From contig NZ_JBISHH010000024.1 in the NCBI RefSeq assembly GCF_045066735.1, positions 682,001 to 746,000 of the forward strand: a stretch of 64,000 bases of DNA, given 5' to 3'. Source of the stretch: Algibacter sp045066735. GTDB taxonomy: Bacteria > Bacteroidota > Bacteroidia > Flavobacteriales > Flavobacteriaceae. A program made the position numbers and the translations under genes. Positions within the stretch are counted from its first letter, which is position 1; every line of letters begins with the position of its first letter. Below, piece after piece: positions 43,909 to 54,009 of the stretch. The notes under the pieces are model-generated. The model saw only the letters and a program-made list of their open reading frames with translations. It was not told the DNA's origin and did not search any database.

Positions 43909-46737
43909 ATGAGAATTTTTGCACTGCTATTTTTTTTAATAAGCCAATTGTCTTTTTCACAAAATAAAGATGTGAAAGTAGAAGGAACCTTTAAAAAGTG
44001 GCAAAAAATAACCTTAAGTTTTAAAGGTGATGCTTTTAGTGAAAGTCAAGAAGATAACCCTTTTTTAAATTACAGACTTAATGTTTTTTTTAAGCATAAA
44101 AACAAGACCTATAAAGTTCCCGGTTTTTATGCTGCAGATGGTAATGCTGCCGAAACAAGCGCGAAAGATGGTAAGGTTTGGCAAGTTCGATTTACTCCAG
44201 ATGAAGTTGGAGTATGGACTTACGAAGTGTCTTTTAGAAAAGGAAAAAATATAGCTGTAGATGATAATAAAGAAGCAGGAGAACCAGTGACTTTTAATGG
44301 TGTAAAAGGTGATTTCGAAATTACTAAGCCAGATGAAGAAGCAAAAGGACGATTGCAATATACAGGCGATAGATATTTGCACTATGCAGAAACCAATACA
44401 CCATTTTTAAAAGGAGGAACGGATAGTCCTGAAAACTTTTTAGGATATTACGAGTTCGACCAAACACCTGATAAACACAGATATCAACCGCATTTTAAAG
44501 ATTGGAAAAATGGAGATCCAACGTGGCAAGGCGGAAAAGGGAAAAACATTATTGGTGCATTAAATTATCTAGCATCAAAAGGCATGAACTCGGTTTATTT
44601 TTTAACCATGAATGTGCAAGGCGATGGAAAAGATGTTTGGCCATGGACAGACGAGAATGAGCGTTACCGCTTTGATTGTAGTAAACTAGACCAATGGGAA
44701 ATTGTTTTCAATCACATGGATAAGTTAGGTTTAATGCTACATATTGTAACTCAAGAAACAGAAAACGAGTTGTTAATGGATATTGGCGAACTGGGTGTGC
44801 AAAGAAAGCTGTACTACAGGGAGTTAATAGCAAGGTTTTCTCACCATTTAGCTATAACATGGAATTTAGGAGAAGAAAATGGACCTATACATTGGTCTCC
44901 GAAAGGTCAAACAGATAGCGATAGAAAGGCTATGGCTAAGTATTTTAAAAGCCAAGACCCTTACCAGAGTTTAGTGGTGCTACATACACACTCTCAACCA
45001 AAAGATCAAGATTTATTTTTGAATCCTTTATTGGGTTATCCATTTTTAGATGGGCCTTCGTTGCAAACGCACGAACCCGGTTTAATTCATGAAATAACAA
45101 AAAAATGGATAGACGAATCTCAAAAAAATGGAAGAAATTGGGTTGTAAATCAAGATGAAATTGGCCCTGCTGATACTGGTGCAAAACCAGACAAGGACGA
45201 TCCTAATCATGATGATATTAGACACAAAGTGTTATGGGGAAATTTAATGGCTGGTGGGGCAGGTGTAGAGTGGTATTTTGGGTATAAATTTGATCACAAC
45301 GATTTAAAATGCGAAGATTGGCGCTCTAGAGATGCCGTTTGGAATCAAACAAGATATGCTTTAGAGTTTTTTCAGAAGTACTTACCTTTTACAGAAATGG
45401 AATCTGCCGATGGCTTAACTGATAATCCGGAAGATTTTGTTTTTGCTAAAAATGATGATACCTATGCTGTTTATTTACCAGAAGTGACAGAAACCAAAAT
45501 CAATCTATTTGGTTCTAAAAACACGTTTCAAGTAAAATGGTATAACCCAAGAACAGGCGAAGCTTTACAAAACGGAACTATTAAAGATATACAAGGTGGC
45601 CAAAAAGTAGACATTGGTTTTCCTCCAAGTAAAGAAAAAGATTGGGTGGCTTTATTAACCTTAGATAGTAAGATAACAAAAGTAACTTCGGTAACTAAAA
45701 AAGAAATAGTAACCTTAAGTGCTTTAACCGATTTTGAAATAGATGTAGCTAATAACAACGCAGTTTATTACAAAGACAAAGCTAATGGTGTGTTTGCTAT
45801 TAATGCAGCAAATAAAGACCAACGCTCTAAGTTTGCTTATGCAAGTACTAGGTTTAGCGGATTATCTGGATTGTATAACTTGACGTTTATTTCTATGGCA
45901 GAGAATGATGGGGAATCGGAATACCTCATTTTAAAAAATGGTAGTGTTATGAGTGAGGTAACAAACCCAGAAACAGATAAAACATTTAATGAAGCACGTC
46001 ATGATTTAGGCAGGATTTTTATTTCTGAAAATGATATTATCCAAATAGCATCTAAGGCTGTTACAAATAAAAAAATACCTGAAAATGATGAAACAGCCTG
46101 GTCTAGAGGTCGATGGAGTTGTTTGGTTTTAACACCCGAAGGCATGGTAACTAACGATATGTTGTTATCTGAAACTCCTTTTACTGAAAAAGATGGGGTG
46201 TTAGAAATTGAGGCAGAAGATTTTCATTATAATTCAAAAAACGGAACAAACAGAGCGTGGATTATTAAAACGGCTAAAGAGAAAACAAACCAAAGTAAAA
46301 CCGCAAGCTCTAATAAATATATTGAGGCCTTTCCGGATACTCGTGTTACCCATGACGATGTTTTAATTGAAGATGAAAACTTTTTTCCGGTGCCTGGTAT
46401 TGGTGGTTTGATTTCATATAAAATAAACATTAATACAGCTGGTCGTTACTATGTTTGGGTAAGTGTTTACTCTAATGGTACTGAAGATAATGGCGTTCAT
46501 GTTGGTGTAAACAATACATGGCCGGATAGTGGAGCACGTATGCAATGGTGCGATGGTAAAAATAAATGGACTTGGTCGTCAGCACAGCGTGTGCCTGATA
46601 ATCATTGTGGAATGCCAAAAACTATATTTTTAGATTTAGAAAAAGGAGAATCTATTTTATCGTTCTCTATGCGCGAAGATGGTTTAAAAATGGATCGAAT
46701 TATTTTAACAACCGATGTTAATTATAGTCCTAAATAA
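43909..46737 (+). CDS. DUF5060-domain putative glycoside hydrolase
   Basis: A 942-residue secreted protein. The signal peptide (residues 1-18, ending SFSQ) is followed by a DUF5060-like beta-sandwich (23-105), then a TIM-barrel-like region with candidate catalytic acids E322/E323 in NLGEENG and E417 in NQDEIGP. The C-terminal third has a FIVAR-like/CBM-like part (AEDFHYNS) and the ESILSFSMREDGLKMDRI ending seen in some carbohydrate-active enzymes. It is the first gene after the pentose genes and is 11 bp before the hybrid sensor gene. I expect a hemicellulose-related hydrolase; the reaction is not known. Confidence 0.8.
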   Translation: MRIFALLFFLISQLSFSQNKDVKVEGTFKKWQKITLSFKGDAFSESQEDNPFLNYRLNVFFKHKNKTYKVPGFYAADGNAAETSAKDGKVWQVRFTPDEVGVWTYEVSFRKGKNIAVDDNKEAGEPVTFNGVKGDFEITKPDEEAKGRLQYTGDRYLHYAETNTPFLKGGTDSPENFLGYYEFDQTPDKHRYQPHFKDWKNGDPTWQGGKGKNIIGALNYLASKGMNSVYFLTMNVQGDGKDVWPWTDENERYRFDCSKLDQWEIVFNHMDKLGLMLHIVTQETENELLMDIGELGVQRKLYYRELIARFSHHLAITWNLGEENGPIHWSPKGQTDSDRKAMAKYFKSQDPYQSLVVLHTHSQPKDQDLFLNPLLGYPFLDGPSLQTHEPGLIHEITKKWIDESQKNGRNWVVNQDEIGPADTGAKPDKDDPNHDDIRHKVLWGNLMAGGAGVEWYFGYKFDHNDLKCEDWRSRDAVWNQTRYALEFFQKYLPFTEMESADGLTDNPEDFVFAKNDDTYAVYLPEVTETKINLFGSKNTFQVKWYNPRTGEALQNGTIKDIQGGQKVDIGFPPSKEKDWVALLTLDSKITKVTSVTKKEIVTLSALTDFEIDVANNNAVYYKDKANGVFAINAANKDQRSKFAYASTRFSGLSGLYNLTFISMAENDGESEYLILKNGSVMSEVTNPETDKTFNEARHDLGRIFISENDIIQIASKAVTNKKIPENDETAWSRGRWSCLVLTPEGMVTNDMLLSETPFTEKDGVLEIEAEDFHYNSKNGTNRAWIIKTAKEKTNQSKTASSNKYIEAFPDTRVTHDDVLIEDENFFPVPGIGGLISYKININTAGRYYVWVSVYSNGTEDNGVHVGVNNTWPDSGARMQWCDGKNKWTWSSAQRVPDNHCGMPKTIFLDLEKGESILSFSMREDGLKMDRIILTTDVNYSPK

Positions 46738-46748
46738 ATTGTAATAAT

Positions 46749-49700
46749 ATGCAGCTAAAAAGATGTACTAATCTTTTAATATTTTTAAGCTTTCTGTTAA
46801 CCCTAAATTTTTGGGGACAAACACCTACTCAAGATTTTAATTTTGTTAATATAAGAGAAGGTATTTCTAAAGTAGGTATTTATTCCATAACCCAAGATCA
46901 TCATGGGTTTATGTGGATTTGTACTAACGGATCGGGTTTATATAAATTTGATGGTATTAATTATACATCGTACAAATTTAAAGTTGAAGATTCAACATCA
47001 ATATGTAGCAATCTTGTTTTTTCATCATATTTAGATAATAACAATCGTTTATGGGTTGGGACGGAAGATGGACTAAACCTCTACAATAGAGATTTAGATC
47101 AGTTTGAAAAAATACCGGTTGGTAATACCGATGAGATTGGTATTTCAGTATTAAGTATTAAAGAAGATCATCATGGCAATCTTTTAATAGGAACAAGAGG
47201 TTTAGGTTTGTTTCTCATGAATTTAAAAACCCGAGAAGTAGTAAGGGTGATTGATACAGATAGATATCCTGCTATAAATGCTATAGAAATTTGTAATAAA
47301 ACAGTGTTTTTAGGAACAAGTGTAGGGCTTCGTGTATTAGATTATTCTAATAATAAAACTAGAAAACCACATAATAATAGCAGCGCAAATTTTGACCTAC
47401 CTATACAAACATTAAAATGGAGTACTAATAATAATTTATGGGCGGGAACTTACGGAAACGGTGTTGTTAAGTATCAATTAGAAGACGATACCATTACTGA
47501 ATATTCAAATTTTGAAATAAGTAATAAGCGCATACTTGCAATGATTCAGTTGCCAGATAATTCAATATTAATTGGCTCTGAGAATGATGGACTTTTTCAT
47601 ATTAATTCTAATGGAGAACTTATAAAACGATACTTGTATCATAAAAGAGATGAAAATAGCATTCTTTCAAACTCTATTTGGTCTTTATTTCTTGATAAAG
47701 AAGAGCGTATATGGCTTGGATATTATAACAGCGGTGTTGCTGTAAGCGATAAACTTTTTGATAAATTTGGTAATATAGAAAGTTTAACGAGCAATGTAAA
47801 TTCTTTACAAACAGGTTCTGTAACAGGTATAGTTAAAGATAGGGATGATAAATTATGGGTTTCCATGGATGGTGGAGGCATTGATGTAATTGATGTTAAA
47901 AACTCAAAATTTAATCATATAAATCTTTCTAATACCGAGCATTATTCGGGGTTAACTAGTAATTATATTCAAACTATTTTTATTGATAGTAAAGAAAATG
48001 TTTGGGCAGGAAGCTGGGATAATGGTTTTTATATACTTAAAAAAAACCAAAATAAGTTTGAAAATATTAATGTAAAAAACTCTCAAGGCAGTTTAATTTC
48101 TAATGCTATATTATCTATTACAGAAGATCAAGATGGGATTATTTGGATAGGGTCGTTTTACACTGGTATATACGCTTATAACCCAGAAACAGGTGTGCTT
48201 GAAAATTATAATTCTGGTCCATTTGAAAGCATTTCAACTACCGATGTTAGAAAAATTTTGGTCGATAAAGATAATACCATTTGGTTTGGTACTACTGCAG
48301 GACTTTTCAAAATAACAAAAAGTGAAAACGATGAATTGGAACTTGCTTCTCTAGAAAAACAGATGTCGCAGGCGCCAAATAATCAAAAAAGTGCAAATCA
48401 TATTTTATCATTATATCAATGTTCTAATCAATATATTTGGATCGGCACACGTGGCGCAGGACTCTGCAGATACAACAAGCAAACCAATGAATTTAAATGG
48501 TATAATAAAATCATAGGCTTGCAAGAAGAAAATATAACTGGTATTATTGAAGATAATGCTGGCGATATTTGGGTAACGGGTAATTCTGGTATTTCAAAAC
48601 TAAATATTGAAACGAATGAAGTAACAAGCTACTCGTCTAACGATGGCTTATTGTCCGACGATTTTAATTTCAACGCCACTTTAAAAGATGAAGATGGTGT
48701 TCTTTATTTTGGTAATTACAAAGGCATAGATTATTTCAATCCAGAAAAACTAGAGGTAAACTCAAGCGTACCTTCTTTATTTTTAACAGGATTAAAAATT
48801 TTCAATAAAGATGTGGTTCCTAATCAGGAAAATAGCCCGCTTGATATGGTTATTACCGAAACTGAAAGTTTAGAATTTAATTATGAACAAACGGTATTTA
48901 CTATAGAATATACCGGAATTAATTACACAAGACCAGAAAAAAATCAATATGCTTATTATTTAGAAGGCTTCGAGGAATCTTGGAATTATGTAGGCGATTT
49001 GCAAAGTGCTACCTACACAAACCTAGATTATGGCGAGTATACCTTTAAGCTGAAAGCTGCTAATAATGATGGCGTTTGGAACGAAACGCCGCTAACACTT
49101 AAAATAACCATGTTACCACCTTGGTGGAAAACAAATGTTGCCATGGTGTGTTATATTGCCTTGTTTTTTATGGGAGTATACCTTTTAAATAGAATGACCC
49201 AAAGTAGAATAAAAGAGAAGGAGGCTATCAAAAATGAGCGTGTTCAGCGTGCGCAAGAAGATCAATTAAATGAGAAGAAAATTCAATTTTTCACTAATAT
49301 TTCTCACGAGTTTAGAACACCACTAACTTTAATAATTAATCCGTTACAAGATATTTTAAGAGATACAGGATTAAGCCTTCCTTTTACGGTTAAAGATAAA
49401 CTAGATGTTATTTACCGAAATACCGATAGGCTTTATAGAATGATTAACGAGCTTATGGATTTTAGAAAGTTAGAACTCGATAAAGTTAATATTAGAGCTT
49501 CAGAATTTAACCTGGTGAGTTTAACAAAAGATGTGGTTGCTTTTTTTAAAGAAGAAGCATCTAACCGAAATATTTATCTTTCTATGGATTCCGATGTGCC
49601 CGATTTACCAATTTGGGCAGATGCGAGTATGTTAGAGAAAATTATTTTTAATATCCTGTCTAACGCTATAAAAGTTACGCCAGATGGTGGTGCTATTAAT

Positions 49701-50882
49701 GCAGATATTTTATCTACAGACGATTTGGTTTTATTCCCTTTAATAGATGAAAAAGAACCACGTAAGGCATTAGAAATTAGAATATCGGATACAGGTCCGG
49801 GATTAGAAAAAGATCAAATAAATAAAATTTTTGAACGTTTTTATCAAATTGAAAACCTTAACAAAGGGTATTACGGAAGTACAGGTATAGGTTTAGAGGT
49901 TGTGCAAAGTTTTATTAAACTGCATAAAGGTAAAGTTGAAGTGGAAAGTGAAGTCGGTAAGGGTACCACATTCAGAATTCTACTTCCTGCTGGGAATACA
50001 CATTTTACAAAAGAAGAACTTGCACCTCAGGTAGTTTCAGAAAGTACAAAACAGGAAAAATTCATTTTAAATTCTTCTGTAGAATCTGTTGAAAGAGATG
50101 AAGAGTTAGTAAACGAAAATAAGTCGAGCACATTACTTATTGTCGAAGATAGTGTAGAACTTAGAAAATATTTAAAAAGTGAATTAAAGAATCATTATAA
50201 AATATTAGTTGCAAAAAATGGAAAGGAAGGTTTAAAAATTGCAAAAGAATCTATGCCAGATATTATATTAACCGATGTAATTATGCCAGAAATGGATGGG
50301 TTTGAGTTTTGCAAACAAATAAAAACCGATATAAAAACGAGTCATATTCCATTATTAATGCTAACGGCTAAAACCAGAATAGACGACCGTATGGAAGGTA
50401 TTGGTTTTGGTGCCGATGCGTATATGGTAAAACCGTTTGATATGCGTTTACTAAAATTACGTTTAGCGCAATTAATAACGAGTAGAAAGTTAATATTCGA
50501 TAAATATTTTGGAGATATTAGTGGTAAGGAGCAAGCCGGAACTACATCTATTGATAAAGAGTTTATACAAAAAGTACTGAGCTACATAAGTGAAAACATG
50601 AGTGATTCCGATTTAAGTGTTGAGGTTTTGGCATCGCAATTAAATTTAAGTAGGAGTCAGCTCTATCGTAAAATAAAATCGCTTACAGGCCAAACGGTAA
50701 ATGAGTTTTTAAGAAAAATACGTATACAGAAGGCTAAACAAATTCTTGAAACCGGAAATTCTAATATTAGTGAGGTATGCTATAAAGTTGGGTTTTCTTC
50801 ACCTTCATATTTTACAAAATGTTTTAAAGCACACTTTGGAATTCTACCTACCGAGGTTAAGGTAAAAGATGATGAGGTGTAA
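46749..50882 (+). CDS. Hybrid two-component system (propeller sensor, kinase, receiver, AraC)
   Basis: A 1377-residue hybrid protein of the Bacteroidetes PUL-control class. Signal peptide 1-22, then about 14 two-component-propeller repeats (30-690; e.g. DNRLWVGTEDGLNLYN-like blades), Y_Y_Y domain (711-788), one membrane helix (796-816), histidine kinase with H853 in NISHEFRTPL, ATPase lobe with ADTGPGLEKDQI and STGIGLEVV motifs, receiver (E1133, D1134, phosphoacceptor D1176 in TDVIMPEMDG) and AraC helix-turn-helix at the end (SRSQLYRKI, KVGFSSPSYFTKCFK). Such proteins bind an oligosaccharide in the periplasm and switch on adjacent PUL genes. A xylan-derived ligand is the likely signal, judged from the locus. 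Confidence 0.97.
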   Translation: MQLKRCTNLLIFLSFLLTLNFWGQTPTQDFNFVNIREGISKVGIYSITQDHHGFMWICTNGSGLYKFDGINYTSYKFKVEDSTSICSNLVFSSYLDNNNRLWVGTEDGLNLYNRDLDQFEKIPVGNTDEIGISVLSIKEDHHGNLLIGTRGLGLFLMNLKTREVVRVIDTDRYPAINAIEICNKTVFLGTSVGLRVLDYSNNKTRKPHNNSSANFDLPIQTLKWSTNNNLWAGTYGNGVVKYQLEDDTITEYSNFEISNKRILAMIQLPDNSILIGSENDGLFHINSNGELIKRYLYHKRDENSILSNSIWSLFLDKEERIWLGYYNSGVAVSDKLFDKFGNIESLTSNVNSLQTGSVTGIVKDRDDKLWVSMDGGGIDVIDVKNSKFNHINLSNTEHYSGLTSNYIQTIFIDSKENVWAGSWDNGFYILKKNQNKFENINVKNSQGSLISNAILSITEDQDGIIWIGSFYTGIYAYNPETGVLENYNSGPFESISTTDVRKILVDKDNTIWFGTTAGLFKITKSENDELELASLEKQMSQAPNNQKSANHILSLYQCSNQYIWIGTRGAGLCRYNKQTNEFKWYNKIIGLQEENITGIIEDNAGDIWVTGNSGISKLNIETNEVTSYSSNDGLLSDDFNFNATLKDEDGVLYFGNYKGIDYFNPEKLEVNSSVPSLFLTGLKIFNKDVVPNQENSPLDMVITETESLEFNYEQTVFTIEYTGINYTRPEKNQYAYYLEGFEESWNYVGDLQSATYTNLDYGEYTFKLKAANNDGVWNETPLTLKITMLPPWWKTNVAMVCYIALFFMGVYLLNRMTQSRIKEKEAIKNERVQRAQEDQLNEKKIQFFTNISHEFRTPLTLIINPLQDILRDTGLSLPFTVKDKLDVIYRNTDRLYRMINELMDFRKLELDKVNIRASEFNLVSLTKDVVAFFKEEASNRNIYLSMDSDVPDLPIWADASMLEKIIFNILSNAIKVTPDGGAINADILSTDDLVLFPLIDEKEPRKALEIRISDTGPGLEKDQINKIFERFYQIENLNKGYYGSTGIGLEVVQSFIKLHKGKVEVESEVGKGTTFRILLPAGNTHFTKEELAPQVVSESTKQEKFILNSSVESVERDEELVNENKSSTLLIVEDSVELRKYLKSELKNHYKILVAKNGKEGLKIAKESMPDIILTDVIMPEMDGFEFCKQIKTDIKTSHIPLLMLTAKTRIDDRMEGIGFGADAYMVKPFDMRLLKLRLAQLITSRKLIFDKYFGDISGKEQAGTTSIDKEFIQKVLSYISENMSDSDLSVEVLASQLNLSRSQLYRKIKSLTGQTVNEFLRKIRIQKAKQILETGNSNISEVCYKVGFSSPSYFTKCFKAHFGILPTEVKVKDDEV

Positions 50883-50912
50883 ATAAGAATGCAATTTTAA
50901 ATTAAAGAAGAG

Positions 50913-50960
50913 AAACACATAAAAGCGGCTTGTAAAAGCATAGTTTTTATGTGTTTTTTT
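50913..50960 (+). terminator. Terminator after the hybrid regulator gene
   Basis: A 12-bp perfect stem AAACACATAAAA (50913-50924)/TTTTATGTGTTT (50945-50956) with a 20-nt loop and T-run to 50960. Confidence 0.8.
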
Positions 50961-51059
50961 ATGCACTACAATCTATGTTAAACGTATTCAATCTTAATAT
51001 TTCTAGCTACCTTATTTTAAGTATATCAATATTTTAACATCAAGGCTGTTTTGTAATAG

Positions 51060-51088
51060 ATGTTGCATCTTTTGTGTCAAATGTTGTA
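51060..51088. promoter_or_regulatory. Direct repeat, candidate AraC-domain binding site
   Basis: ATGTTGCA at 51060-51067 and ATGTTGTA at 51081-51088 are the same octamer with one change, 21 bp apart, which is two helical turns. AraC-type output domains of hybrid two-component systems bind direct repeats. It lies about 220 bp upstream of the GH3 gene, 180 bp after the regulator gene. Candidate only. Confidence 0.5.
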
Positions 51089-51310
51089 AAACATGGGTTT
51101 ATGGGGGTAATCGCAACAAAATTCTCATTGTTTGCTTAATGCGTTCTATCAAAAAAGCAATTCGTCAAGTATATTTGATTTCGTAATTATTGAATTTCAA
51201 AATGAAACACCGCAAAACCCTATTAAAACTTTTAGCAGAAATTATGTTGGTTTGTTTTATGCTTTTCATTTTGGTTATGATATTCAGTTTTTTTTAAACG
51301 CAAATAGTAT

Positions 51311-53974
51311 ATGCTACCAGCTAAACTTAACATATTGAACGTTAAATTTTATAACATCGTTTTTGTTGTAGTATTTACATGCGTCTTGAATTCATGCAAC
51401 TCCAATAAAAAAGAGGTTGCTTTTCAATTTCAAGATGAATCGCTTTCTACAGAATCACGTGTTAACGATTTAGTATCGCGTTTAACTTTAAAAGAAAAAA
51501 TATCTCAATTAAGATATGATGCTCCTGCAATAGAGAGGTTAGGTATTCCTGAGTACAATTGGTGGAACGAGTGTTTACATGGTGTGGCTAGAGCAGGAGA
51601 AGCAACCGTTTTTCCTCAAGCTATAGGCATGGGAGCGACATGGAACCCTGATTTAATATTTGAAATGGGAACAGCAGTTTCAGATGAAGCCAGAGCTAAA
51701 CATCACCAGTTTATACAAGAGGATAAAAGACGTATGGGACAGGGTTTAACATTTTGGACACCTAATATCAACATTTTTAGAGATCCGCGTTGGGGTAGAG
51801 GTCAAGAAACTTATGGTGAAGATCCGTTTTTAACCAGTAAAATTGGTGTTAATTATATTAATGCCTTACAAGGCGATGATGATAAATATTTGAAAGTAGT
51901 TGCTACAGCTAAGCATTTTGCTGTACACAGCGGTCCGGAGAAATCGAGACATCAAGATAATTACCAAACAAATAATAAAGATTTATACGAAACTTATTTA
52001 CCAGCGTTTAGAGCAGCCGTTAAGGAAGCGAATGTCTATTCCGTAATGTGTGCGTATAATAGATATAGAGATGTACCATGTTGTGGGAGCGATATGTTAC
52101 TACAAAAAATTCTTCGCGACGACTGGGGTTTCAACGGTTATGTAGTATCCGATTGTTGGGCGATAAACGATTTTTGGCAAGCAGAACATCACGGTGTTGT
52201 AGAAACACCAGCAGAAGCGGCAGCTATGGCTTTAAATAACGGCACAGATTTAAATTGCGGAAATGTTTACGATCCTAGTCTTAGCGATGCTGTTTTAAAA
52301 GAACTTGTAAATGAGGTAGCTATTGATGTTGCTGTAAAAAAACTGTTTTTGGCACGTTTTAAATTAGGTATGTTTGATGTGCCGGAACATGTAAAATGGG
52401 CAAACATTTCTTATGATGTTGTAGCTAGCGATGCACATTTTGCATTATCGGAAAAAGTAGCTAAGGAATCTATGGTGTTACTTAAAAATGAAAATGAAAC
52501 ATTACCACTAAGTAAAGACTTAAAATCCATTGCTATAATTGGTCCTAATGCAAATGCTACACAAGCTCTATTAGGTAATTATCACGGTACACCAAACCAG
52601 TTTATTACTCCTTTAAAAGCTATAAAAGCAAAATTACCTAATACTGAAGTACATTATGCTTTGGGTAGTGATATTGCTACGGGATGGTCCACTTTAACAC
52701 CTATTCCTAATTCGGAACTAAAAAGCGAAGGCGGAGCAGGTTTAAAAGGAGAATATTATAGTAACAATATATTTAAAGGAATACCTGAGTTTACCAGAGT
52801 AGATAGCATTATCAATTTTGTTTGGACTCCAAAACGACCCATTAAAGATTTGAAATCAGATAATTTTTCAGTCCGATGGACAGGAGCATTAATACCAACC
52901 CAAAGTGGTGCTTACAGAATAGGTTTAAAGGCAAGTAGTTTTGCTAAATTGTTTGTAAACGATTCGCTATACTTCGAGTTTAGTTCAGAATACGAGCCAA
53001 AAACAAAATATTTCGATACGGTTCTAGAAAAAGGAAAAGCATATAATATTAAAATAGAGTATAATAACGTATTGTCCGATCCGCAAGCACATTTACTATG
53101 GGCTAAATTAGATAAAGATTTAATCACTCCGGCTATAGAGGCGGTAAATAAAGCCGATGTTGCCATCTTATTTTTAGGGCTTTCACCAGAAATTGAAGGC
53201 GAAGAAATGGAAGTGGAATTGGAGGGGTTTGATAAAGGAGATCGCTCTGAAATTTCATTACCTAAAAACCAAATTGAATTAATGAAAAAGGTGTACGCTA
53301 CCGGTAAACCAACCATTGTTGTTTTAATGAATGGAAGTGCTCTTGCTGTAAATTGGGCAGCCGAAAATGTTCCTGCAATTTTAGAGGCTTGGTATCCAGG
53401 TGAATTTGGAGGAAAAGCTATTGCCGATGTGTTATTTGGTGATTATAATCCTGGAGGAAAACTTCCAGTAACCTTTTATAAATCGGTAACAGATTTACCA
53501 GATTTTAAAGATTATAGCATGGAGAATAGAACGTATAAATATTTTAGAGGAGATCCTTTATTTCCTTTTGGTCACGGACTAAGTTATTCAAATTTCGAAT
53601 ATTCCAACTTAAAAATAGAAGAACAAGTAACGCTTAAAGATGCTATTGATATTTCAATCGAAATAAAAAATATAAGTAAAGTTGTAGGCGATGATGTGGT
53701 TCAAATTTATTTATCTCATTTAGATAAACAAGAGCAAAATGCCATTAGAACTTTGGTTAGTTTCGATAGAGTGCATCTAGCCGCCGGAGAGACGAAAACA
53801 TTAAATTATAAATTAGATGCTGAACAGTATGCTTGGGTTAATTCTGAAGGAAAAAAAATATTAGAACCAGGGAATATATTGCTAAGTGTAGGAGGTAAAC
53901 AGTCTGATTTTAAAGGTGTTGCCGATGCGATTTCTACATCTGTTTTAACAAAAAGAGTATTATTAACAAACTAA
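51311..53974 (+). CDS. GH3 glycosidase with PA14 insert, lipoprotein
   Basis: A GH3 beta-glycosidase of up to 887 residues. The nucleophile D281 is in NGYVVSDCWAI; the C-terminal catalytic lobe includes ILEAWYPGEFGGKA; a PA14 domain (about 473-605) is inserted and a fibronectin-III-like end closes the fold. This architecture is frequent in Bacteroidetes beta-xylosidases/beta-glucosidases. The mature N-terminus would be a lipidated Cys in VLNSC. The ATG at 51311 or the TTG at 51335 (giving NVKFYNIVFVVVF) could be the true start; both retain the lipobox. Xylosidase is the simplest call from the locus, but specificity is not shown. Confidence 0.92.
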   Translation: MLPAKLNILNVKFYNIVFVVVFTCVLNSCNSNKKEVAFQFQDESLSTESRVNDLVSRLTLKEKISQLRYDAPAIERLGIPEYNWWNECLHGVARAGEATVFPQAIGMGATWNPDLIFEMGTAVSDEARAKHHQFIQEDKRRMGQGLTFWTPNINIFRDPRWGRGQETYGEDPFLTSKIGVNYINALQGDDDKYLKVVATAKHFAVHSGPEKSRHQDNYQTNNKDLYETYLPAFRAAVKEANVYSVMCAYNRYRDVPCCGSDMLLQKILRDDWGFNGYVVSDCWAINDFWQAEHHGVVETPAEAAAMALNNGTDLNCGNVYDPSLSDAVLKELVNEVAIDVAVKKLFLARFKLGMFDVPEHVKWANISYDVVASDAHFALSEKVAKESMVLLKNENETLPLSKDLKSIAIIGPNANATQALLGNYHGTPNQFITPLKAIKAKLPNTEVHYALGSDIATGWSTLTPIPNSELKSEGGAGLKGEYYSNNIFKGIPEFTRVDSIINFVWTPKRPIKDLKSDNFSVRWTGALIPTQSGAYRIGLKASSFAKLFVNDSLYFEFSSEYEPKTKYFDTVLEKGKAYNIKIEYNNVLSDPQAHLLWAKLDKDLITPAIEAVNKADVAILFLGLSPEIEGEEMEVELEGFDKGDRSEISLPKNQIELMKKVYATGKPTIVVLMNGSALAVNWAAENVPAILEAWYPGEFGGKAIADVLFGDYNPGGKLPVTFYKSVTDLPDFKDYSMENRTYKYFRGDPLFPFGHGLSYSNFEYSNLKIEEQVTLKDAIDISIEIKNISKVVGDDVVQIYLSHLDKQEQNAIRTLVSFDRVHLAAGETKTLNYKLDAEQYAWVNSEGKKILEPGNILLSVGGKQSDFKGVADAISTSVLTKRVLLTN

Positions 53975-54009
53975 ATAAATAACTAATTAATTAACTTAAA
54001 CTATTTAAT

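Larger units (their letters stand above)
50883..51310. other. 428-bp intergenic region, PUL promoter zone
   Basis: It holds the terminator after the hybrid regulator gene (50913-50960), the direct-repeat pair at 51060-51088 and the presumed promoter of the GH3-SusC-SusD operon. A 68-codon reading frame at 51132-51338 has no recognisable content and is not called. No RNA gene was seen. Confidence 0.6.

Noticed and set aside
51132..51338. 68-codon reading frame before the GH3 gene
   Set aside because: It overlaps the GH3 start, lies over the expected promoter and has no family resemblance or hydrophobic signal pattern.
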